Source: Solidesulfovibrio sp. (GTDB lineage: Bacteria; Desulfobacterota; Desulfovibrionia; Desulfovibrionales; Desulfovibrionaceae). Taken from it: a DNA stretch of 58,802 nucleotides. The notes under the pieces were generated by a model. The model saw only the letters and a program-made list of their open reading frames with translations, did no database searches and had not been told where the DNA came from. This document shows positions 53,480 to 58,802 of this stretch, one piece after another (positions within the stretch are counted from its first letter, which is position 1; the number at the start of each line of letters is the position of its first letter). The stretch is taken from NCBI RefSeq assembly GCF_029978005.1, contig NZ_JARKOZ010000155.1, positions 1 to 58,802 on the forward strand, read 5' to 3'. A program made the translations under genes and the position numbers.

Positions 53480-55029
53480 CCGGCACGGGCTTCGAGGCCT
53501 TCGGCCTGGACGGCGACTTCACCGCCGCCTTTCTCGCCGCGCGCCGCGTGGCCGACCTGGCCGAGCGCGATCCGGCCGCCGTGTCCCTGGCCGCCGTGGA
53601 TGCCCTGGCCGGGCTGCTCTCCCGCAACGACCACGCCCGCCAGACCCAGGCCCGCATCCTCTACCGCGACGCCGCCGGCGTGCTGGTGACCCTGCTCGCC
53701 AGCGCTCCGGCCCCTTTGGCCAAGGCCTCGCGACAGGCCCTGGGCGCGGCCCTGGCCGTGCCGGGAAAGCCCCGGCTGGCCGCGGCCGAGGCCGTGGGCG
53801 CGCTGCCCTTGCCGGGCCTGCGCGGTCCCGTTCCCCCGGAGGTCGACGGCGAGGCCGCGCCATCCACCTTCGCCGCCCTTCTCGACCGGGCCGGGGCCGA
53901 TCCCGCCGCCGTGCCGCGCGCCGCCGGCCGCAGTCTCCTCGTCCCCGCCCGCGATCCGGGCCGGCTGGTCGTGGTCAAGCGCCTGCGCCGGGACGAGGAC
54001 CCGCGCGGCCTGGCCCTGGAGGCGGCCTGGATGGAACGCTGCGCCGGCCTGCCCTTTCCTGTCCTCTGCCATGTGCCGTCTCCCTGTCGCCACGGCGCGG
54101 CCCGGCTCTTCGCCGTGTCCGACCTGCCGCCGGGTGCGGCCGGCCTCGATCCCTCGGGCCGCTGTCTGGCCTACCTGGCCGAGGCGGACTATTTTCGCTA
54201 CCCCAACGAGGCCGGCCGGCCGCTGGGCGGCGAGGCGCTCGTTACGGTCATGGGCCGGGCCGCGCTGCTCCTCGGCTGGCTGGCCGGCCGGGGCATCGTC
54301 CATGAAGCGGCCATCCCCCTTTTTCACAACCGGGTCCAGCGCGACCGCCGCGACGATGGCGGCGTCTACGACTGGCGCTTGCCCGGCCGCCTGGACCGCT
54401 GGCTGCACTCCTCCCTGCACCCCAATTTCGGCCCGTCGGGGCTGCGCGATTTCGAGCACCTGGCCGCCGTGCCCCCCGGCGGCACGGGTGGGGGCCGGCT
54501 CTACCGCCGCATGGGCGACCATGTGGTGAGCCTGCTGCTCGTGGCCGGCAGCGCCTTTCGCATGCGTGAGCCGCGCCTGGTCGGGCGCGGCCCGGACGGC
54601 CGCCCGGCCGACGCCCGCCACCTCTTCGACGAGGCGCTCCTCGCCCGGGTCGTGGCCGAGGTCTTCGCCCGCTACCACGAGGGCTTCGCCGGCGCGCCGC
54701 CCCGGGCCATGCCGCTTTGCCCCGATACTCTCGTCCGGCGCATGGTCGCGGAGATGGGCGTGGACCGCCACATGACCGAACTGTTGCGCCTGGCCGACCA
54801 GGAGGCCATGACCGACGCCGACTTCACGACCTTTCTCGTCTCGCGCGGCCTGCCCCCGGAAGACGCCGCCCGCCGCCGCCGGGGCGAGGCCGATGTGGAG
54901 CTCGAAACCGGTCCGCACCTGGGAGCCTTCAACAACCGCACCAGCCTGCCCGAACTGAACGAAGCCGCCGCCGCCATGGTCGCCGCCTGCCTCGCCGCCC
55001 GCCACGAGCGGGACCGGAGAGGGGAATAG
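53476..55029 (+). CDS. Probable SidJ-related pseudokinase
   Basis: 517 residues if started at TTG 53476 (TTGA overlap with the receiver stop); no better start exists. Residues about 1-115 are alpha-helical and repeat-like. The central part looks like a protein-kinase fold: LLVPARDPGRLVVVKRL (beta strands with Lys), an acidic helix (ALEAAWMERC), HEAAIPLFHN as a catalytic-loop-like stretch and RDFEHL at the DFG position. From memory, Desulfovibrio proteins of this kind are annotated as relatives of Legionella SidJ, a pseudokinase that glutamylates proteins. Activity and target here are unknown. Confidence 0.6.
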   Translation: MTGTGFEAFGLDGDFTAAFLAARRVADLAERDPAAVSLAAVDALAGLLSRNDHARQTQARILYRDAAGVLVTLLASAPAPLAKASRQALGAALAVPGKPRLAAAEAVGALPLPGLRGPVPPEVDGEAAPSTFAALLDRAGADPAAVPRAAGRSLLVPARDPGRLVVVKRLRRDEDPRGLALEAAWMERCAGLPFPVLCHVPSPCRHGAARLFAVSDLPPGAAGLDPSGRCLAYLAEADYFRYPNEAGRPLGGEALVTVMGRAALLLGWLAGRGIVHEAAIPLFHNRVQRDRRDDGGVYDWRLPGRLDRWLHSSLHPNFGPSGLRDFEHLAAVPPGGTGGGRLYRRMGDHVVSLLLVAGSAFRMREPRLVGRGPDGRPADARHLFDEALLARVVAEVFARYHEGFAGAPPRAMPLCPDTLVRRMVAEMGVDRHMTELLRLADQEAMTDADFTTFLVSRGLPPEDAARRRRGEADVELETGPHLGAFNNRTSLPELNEAAAAMVAACLAARHERDRRGE

Positions 55030-55060
55030 GGGGAGGATGGGAGAAGAGGAAGGGAACGCC

Positions 55061-55112
55061 TCCGGCGGCCAGGAGGGGCGACGGCCCCTCCTGGACCTCC
55101 CGAAAGGGAAAG
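55061..55112. repeat. GC-rich intergenic repeat, copy 5
   Basis: CGCCTCCGGCGGCCAGG, then hairpin AGGAGGGGC / GCCCCTCCT and GGACCTCCC. It separates the pseudokinase-like gene from the next gene. Confidence 0.6.
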
Positions 55113-55171
55113 ACCTAATGCATGTTCGGCAAGCGTCCGATAGGCCGGGTGAGAGACCGCGGGAGGACGCC

Positions 55172-56065
55172 ATGACGGGCGAACGCACAAGCTGGGTCGC
55201 GGCCCTGGAGCGGTTGGGACTGCTCAAATACCTTCTGGCCACGCTGTTCACCGGCTTGGCCTGCTTCCTGATTTTCGGGGCCTATTATCTCGAGGAGCTC
55301 TCCCGCCGGCCGCCGCGCCGGCCCACGCCCCCGGCGGCGCTTCTGGCCGAGCCCGAGCCCGCCCCGGCCTTCGCGCTGCGGGCCGCGGTCTCCCGGGTCG
55401 TGCGCTTCGCCGCCGCGCCCGAGGCCCCGGCCGGCTTCTCCTTCTACGACATCGCCACCGGCGAGACGCCGGCCTCCCTGGCCGAGAAGCTCTCCCGCAA
55501 GCGCTTCGCCGTGTCCCGGGGCCGTGGCGAGGCCTGCGATTTCGCCCAGCCCCTGGCCGTGCCGGCCGGCGGCCGGGCCGCCGTGGCCGACTTCATCCGC
55601 GCCCGCAGCCGCGACTGCTGCGCCCTGGCCGGAAACCTGCCCGGCCAGCTCGTCACCTACGCCTTCTCCCGCCCGGCCGAGGCCGGCGGCAAGGACAGGG
55701 CCGGGCCCATTGCCGGCGCGGCCGTCTTTTCCGAGGTCGGGGCCGGCCTGCTCACCGTCAGCCTGCGCTTTTCCGGCAACATCGAAGGCTACCAGGTGGC
55801 GCTCACGAAACATTTGAGCGAGCGTTTCGGGCCGCCCGAGCCCATGGGGCAGGGCGGCGCGGCCTGGGCCAGGGACGGGGGCCTCGTGACCATGGCCCGG
55901 GCCGGCGGCGCATTGGCGGTCACGGCCTATTTCGCCGCCAACATCGACCGCCACGCCGCCACGGCCATGAAGCTGGCCGGCCGGCCCGCGCCCAGGCAGC
56001 CCGACGCCCCGGCCGCCCGGCGGCTGGCCATGGTGAACGGGACGGAGGGGAGCGCGCCGCAATAA
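55172..56065 (+). CDS. Hypothetical membrane-anchored protein
   Basis: 297 residues. One transmembrane segment at about 19-40 (LLKYLLATLFTGLACFLIFGAY), followed by a Pro-rich linker and a periplasmic globular part without recognised motifs. Two adjacent Cys (DCCAL) are near residue 150. The N-in anchor with a large exported domain suggests an envelope protein. ATG 55172 follows GGGAGG. Function unknown. Confidence 0.75.
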   Translation: MTGERTSWVAALERLGLLKYLLATLFTGLACFLIFGAYYLEELSRRPPRRPTPPAALLAEPEPAPAFALRAAVSRVVRFAAAPEAPAGFSFYDIATGETPASLAEKLSRKRFAVSRGRGEACDFAQPLAVPAGGRAAVADFIRARSRDCCALAGNLPGQLVTYAFSRPAEAGGKDRAGPIAGAAVFSEVGAGLLTVSLRFSGNIEGYQVALTKHLSERFGPPEPMGQGGAAWARDGGLVTMARAGGALAVTAYFAANIDRHAATAMKLAGRPAPRQPDAPAARRLAMVNGTEGSAPQ

Positions 56066-56067
56066 CG

Positions 56068-56145
56068 GCGGGGGCGACGCCTCCGGCGGCCAGGGCGCTG
56101 CCCTGGACCCGCCAGGGGCCTGTGCCCCTGGACCCCGATGGGGGG
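56068..56145. repeat. GC-rich intergenic repeat, copy 6
   Basis: CGCCTCCGGCGGCCAGGGC with GCCCTGGACC, then a second CAGGGGCC / CCCCTGG hairpin. Lies between convergent genes. Confidence 0.55.
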
Positions 56146-56150
56146 AGAAA

Positions 56151-56789
56151 TCAGGACAAAAGTCGGACCCAGCCGAGAGGGTGGCCGGCGGCGTTCTCGC
56201 AGGGCGTATCGCCCGGCTGGGGAAAGGGGGGCTGGCCGGGAAAGGCTTCGCTTGCGAGTTCGCCGGCCAGGTCGTGGTCGGGATGGGAAAAAAGCACCCG
56301 GCCCTCGGGGTCGACCGCGACCAGGGCCTTGTCGCAGGCCCGGGCCAGGCCGAAGAGCAGGCCGCGGTAGAGCTGGGCCGCCGCGTCCGTGGGGCAGGGC
56401 CGCTCGCGCCGCTTGCGGGTGATGGCCATCTCCAGGTTGGCCTTGAGGTCCAGGAGCTTGACCGGCTTTTGGATGTAGCCCGCCGCGCCCGTGGCGGCCA
56501 CGCGGTCCATGATGTCGCGGTCCACGGCCGCCGTGAGGAAGATCACCGGCGCGCCGACCGACTCGATGATGGCCCGGGCCGCCGTCACGCCGTCCATGGT
56601 CCCGGCCAGGTTGATGTCCATGAGCACCACGTCCGGGGCGTGCGTCGCAGCGCCGGGCACGGCCTCCTCGCCGGTCTCGATCACGCCGCATACGCCGTAG
56701 CCCAGGCGTTCCAGGATCTTGACCGCCACCCGGGCCGAGAGCGGGTCGTCCTCGACGATGAGCACCTTGCGGCGGAGAGCGTCCTCCAT
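56151..56789 (-). CDS. Response regulator with a C-terminal accessory domain
   Basis: 212 residues. Receiver domain 1-125 (VEDDPLSARVAV, VLMDINLAGTMDG, IQKPVKLLDL) followed by about 85 residues containing a PAS-like stretch (ALVAVDPEGRVLFSHP). No DNA-binding domain is seen. It follows a second receiver gene by 23 bases on the same strand, so the two likely act in one relay. Output unknown. Confidence 0.85.
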   Translation of the reverse strand: MEDALRRKVLIVEDDPLSARVAVKILERLGYGVCGVIETGEEAVPGAATHAPDVVLMDINLAGTMDGVTAARAIIESVGAPVIFLTAAVDRDIMDRVAATGAAGYIQKPVKLLDLKANLEMAITRKRRERPCPTDAAAQLYRGLLFGLARACDKALVAVDPEGRVLFSHPDHDLAGELASEAFPGQPPFPQPGDTPCENAAGHPLGWVRLLS

Positions 56790-56812
56790 GGCGGCGTCCG
56801 GGAAAGGCCGGC

Positions 56813-57208
56813 TCAGCCCTGGCCGGAGAGCTGGATTTTTTTGTGGGCGTCCTGGATTTTGTAGTACAGGTCGTCCATTTCCGCCGGCTTCATGAGGTAG
56901 TCGAAGGCTCCCTGCTCCATGCCGCGAATGGCCACGTCCACGTTGGCGTGGCCGGTGAGCATGATGACCTCCACCCGGGGATGGGCCTGCTTGATGCGCG
57001 AGAGGGTTTCCATGCCGTCCATGCCCGGCATCTTGACGTCGAGCAGGACTACGTCGATGGGGTTGGCCGCCAGGGTCTCCAGGGCCTGTTCGCCGCTGTT
57101 GGCCGTCAGCACCGAAAGCCCCCGGCGGGACAGGCGCTTGCGCAGCGTGTCCACGTAGCTTTCCTCGTCATCGACCAGAAGCACTCGCACCGCTGCTGCC
57201 TCGCTCAC
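56813..57208 (-). CDS. Single-domain response regulator
   Basis: 131 residues from GTG 57208 (GGAGGG upstream). Receiver features: LLVDDEESYVDTL, LLDVKMPGMDG (Asp acceptor), LTGHANVDVAIRGMEQGAFDYLMKP. No output domain. The receiver resembles those of NtrC-type regulators. First gene of a two-receiver operon; divergent from cysQ. Confidence 0.88.
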   Translation of the reverse strand: MSEAAAVRVLLVDDEESYVDTLRKRLSRRGLSVLTANSGEQALETLAANPIDVVLLDVKMPGMDGMETLSRIKQAHPRVEVIMLTGHANVDVAIRGMEQGAFDYLMKPAEMDDLYYKIQDAHKKIQLSGQG

Positions 57209-57342
57209 GAAAATCCCTCCGCTTGGACATGCCGACGTTGCCGTTTCATAGCCGTGCGACGCGTGAAAAGCAACCGCGCCCGTGTTGACGCCGCTTCCGG
57301 TCGGCTCCATAGTGCCGGCCAATCCGCTCCCCGGGAGTGCCC

Positions 57343-58140
57343 ATGCGCGATCTCGACATCGCCGCCCTGTGCGGCATCGCCCGGCTGGCCGGCCGGGCCA
57401 TCCTGGACGTGGCCCGCGGCGACCTGGCCGTGGCCGAAAAGGACGACCGCACGCCCGTGACCGCCGCCGACAAGGCGGCCAGCGACGTCATCCTGGCCGG
57501 CCTCGGACAGACCTTCCCGGGCCTGCCGGTCGTTTGCGAGGAGACGGAAGAGGTTCCCTACGCCGTGCGCCGCGCCTGGCGGCGCTTTTTCCTGGTCGAT
57601 CCCCTGGACGGCACCAAGGAGTTCATCCGGGGCACGGACGAATACTGCGTGCTCATCGCCCTCGTCGAGGACGGCCGGCCCGTCTGCGGCGTCGTCCACG
57701 CCCCGGCCGCCGACACGACCTATTGCGGCGGCCCCTCGATCCCGGCCACCCGGCGCCTCGGCGGCGGCCCGGCCGAACCCGTACGGGCCGTGGCCCCCGC
57801 GCCGGGCGAACCCCTGCGGGTCATGGCCAGCCGCTCCCACCCCGATCCCGGGCTCGACGCCTATCTTGCGCGCTTTCCAGACGTCCGGACCGCCAGCCGG
57901 GGCAGCGCCCTCAAGCTCGCCGCCCTGGCCGAGGGCGCGGCCCATCTCTATCCCCGCCTGGGGCCGACCAGGGAATGGGACATCGCCGCCGGCCACGCCG
58001 TGCTGCTCGGCGCGGGCGGCGCGCTGAGCGCCCTGGACGGCGCGCCCTTCCTCTACAACAAGCCCGACCTGCGAAACGGTCCCTTCGTGGCCCGCTCTTT
58101 CCCCGGCGAGCTCATTGACGAAATTTCCATACTCGGCTAG
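57343..58140 (+). CDS. cysQ: 3'(2'),5'-bisphosphate nucleotidase CysQ-like
   Basis: 265 residues, inositol-monophosphatase superfamily. Metal-binding motifs: DKAAS near residue 43, EE near residue 66, DPLDGTKEF near 86-94 and WDIAAGHAVL near 209. CysQ removes phosphate from PAP, a sulfur-assimilation by-product. An inositol monophosphatase role cannot be excluded. Start 57343 follows CCGGGAG. Confidence 0.88.
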   Translation: MRDLDIAALCGIARLAGRAILDVARGDLAVAEKDDRTPVTAADKAASDVILAGLGQTFPGLPVVCEETEEVPYAVRRAWRRFFLVDPLDGTKEFIRGTDEYCVLIALVEDGRPVCGVVHAPAADTTYCGGPSIPATRRLGGGPAEPVRAVAPAPGEPLRVMASRSHPDPGLDAYLARFPDVRTASRGSALKLAALAEGAAHLYPRLGPTREWDIAAGHAVLLGAGGALSALDGAPFLYNKPDLRNGPFVARSFPGELIDEISILG

Positions 58141-58202
58141 TCGGGTAAGATCAGTGCAGCCGTTTCACGTCGCGGGCGACGTTTTCGGTAGCTGGAGAAG
58201 CC

Positions 58203-58490
58203 ATGCGCACGCGATTCACACTCTTCATCCACGGGTCGGACCCGGAAAACGCCGACATGGAACAGGCGCTTCGCCGGTGGTGCGACAGGGAACTGCCGGA
58301 CGGCTACGCCCTCGACGTCCTGGACGTCGGGCGCTGGCCCGTCACGGCGGAGAACTTTCCGGTCCAGGTCACCCCGGCTCTGGCCCGCGACGACGGGACG
58401 CGCCTGGTCGTCGGCGACCTGTCCGACGTCGAGGCGGCCATGGAACTCCTCGGCATCGTTTCGTTGCCCGTCGCCAGTTGCGCCTCGTAG
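58203..58490 (+). CDS. KaiB-like thioredoxin-fold protein
   Basis: 95 residues. The order FTLFIHGSDP - EQALRRWCDREL - YALDVLDVGRWP - VQVTPALARDDG - RLVVGDLSD matches KaiB (strand, helix, DV..P, TP.L.R, GDLS). Cyanobacterial KaiB is part of the KaiABC clock; other bacteria have KaiB homologues with uncertain roles. No kaiA or kaiC is in the window. It lies 62 bases after cysQ. Confidence 0.72.
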   Translation: MRTRFTLFIHGSDPENADMEQALRRWCDRELPDGYALDVLDVGRWPVTAENFPVQVTPALARDDGTRLVVGDLSDVEAAMELLGIVSLPVASCAS

Positions 58491-58508
58491 CCCGCAGTTT
58501 CTTCCGGC

Positions 58509-58802
58509 TCAGTCCGCCGCCGATTCCTCGTGGGACAGGCAGTGGATGGTCCCCAGCCCCCAGACCAGATCCACGGCATGGATGCCGACCACCTCGCGGC
58601 CCGGGAAGGCCTCGGCCAGGATGCCCAGCGCCAGCCGGTCGCGGGCGTCGTTGAAGGTGGGCACCAGCACCAGGCGCGGCGTGATCAGGAAATTGGCGTA
58701 GCTGGCCGGCAGGCGCTGGCCCCGGAACACCACCGGGCGCGGCATGGGCAGGTCCACGACCTGGAGGGTGGCGCCGTCGGCCAGGCGCGCTCCGGTCAGC
58801 CG
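58509..58802 (-). CDS. Agmatine deiminase-family protein, partial (C-terminus)
   Basis: The last 97 codons of a minus-strand gene that begins beyond the right edge. ANFLITPRLVLVPTFND, FPGREVVGIHAVDLVWGLG and TIHCLS match the C-terminal end of agmatine deiminase / peptidylarginine-deiminase-like enzymes, including the catalytic Cys in IHC. It would release ammonia from agmatine to give N-carbamoylputrescine. It converges on the KaiB-like gene with an 18-base gap. Confidence 0.85.
   Translation of the reverse strand, partial: RLTGARLADGATLQVVDLPMPRPVVFRGQRLPASYANFLITPRLVLVPTFNDARDRLALGILAEAFPGREVVGIHAVDLVWGLGTIHCLSHEESAAD

Noticed and set aside
1-58802. CRISPR arrays, tRNA or rRNA genes, insertion sequences, attachment sites
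   Set aside because: No regularly spaced direct repeats, no cloverleaf or T-loop patterns in intergenic regions, and no transposase or integrase frames were found by reading.

Overview
The window is GC-rich DNA (about two-thirds G+C by eye) from a sulfate-reducing Desulfovibrionaceae bacterium. It most resembles the Desulfovibrio fructosivorans / D. magneticus (Solidesulfovibrio) group. Evidence: an hndABCD hydrogenase operon, a D. gigas-type molybdenum aldehyde oxidoreductase (Mop), a FlxABCD-HdrABC cluster with its iron alcohol dehydrogenase, c-type heme sensors, and many sigma54 response regulators. No rRNA, tRNA, CRISPR array or insertion sequence was recognised.

Layout. 0.2-4.4 kb: hndABCD (minus), electron-bifurcating [FeFe] hydrogenase. 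5.2-7.5 kb: tetraheme cytochrome c plus a chemoreceptor with its own heme-c motif. 7.9-12 kb: xenobiotic-response-type (XRE) regulator, iron alcohol dehydrogenase, histidine kinase and sigma54 response regulator (system 1). 12.6-15.3 kb: AT-rich patch, second chemoreceptor, CheW. 15.5-19.9 kb: RND efflux pump with adaptor lipoprotein. 20.1-33.1 kb: an 11-gene minus-strand block centred on mop, with a MoeA-like protein, a FAD/Fe-S/CCG protein, a small redox protein, a methyltransferase, a C-GCAxxG-C-C protein, a radical SAM enzyme, an AMP-ligase-like protein, XdhC, a nucleotidyltransferase-HD fusion and a histidine phosphatase. 33.9-38.1 kb: a second, paralogous kinase/sigma54 regulator pair, a TrfA-like plasmid initiator homologue and a ferritin-like protein. 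38.2-46.7 kb: flxABCD-hdrABC and adh. 47.3-49.4 kb: acr3 with two arsC. 49.4-58.8 kb: rpiA, tal, dctA, response regulators, a probable SidJ-related pseudokinase, cysQ, a KaiB-like protein and the end of an agmatine-deiminase-family gene.

How it works together. Alcohol oxidation by Fe-ADH yields NADH and aldehyde. Mop oxidises aldehyde. Flx-Hdr and Hnd exchange electrons among NADH, ferredoxin, low-potential thiols and H2. The main regulatory observation is that hnd, moeA-mop and adh each have a sigma54-type promoter, and a TGGGT(C/A)AAAA element starts 186-188 bp upstream of each -24 box. With two alcohol-cluster sigma54 activators in the same window, this suggests one regulon for hydrogen/aldehyde/alcohol metabolism. 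The most interesting undescribed system is the mop-associated block: its genes overlap by 1-4 bases over seven consecutive junctions, and its biochemistry appears unassigned.
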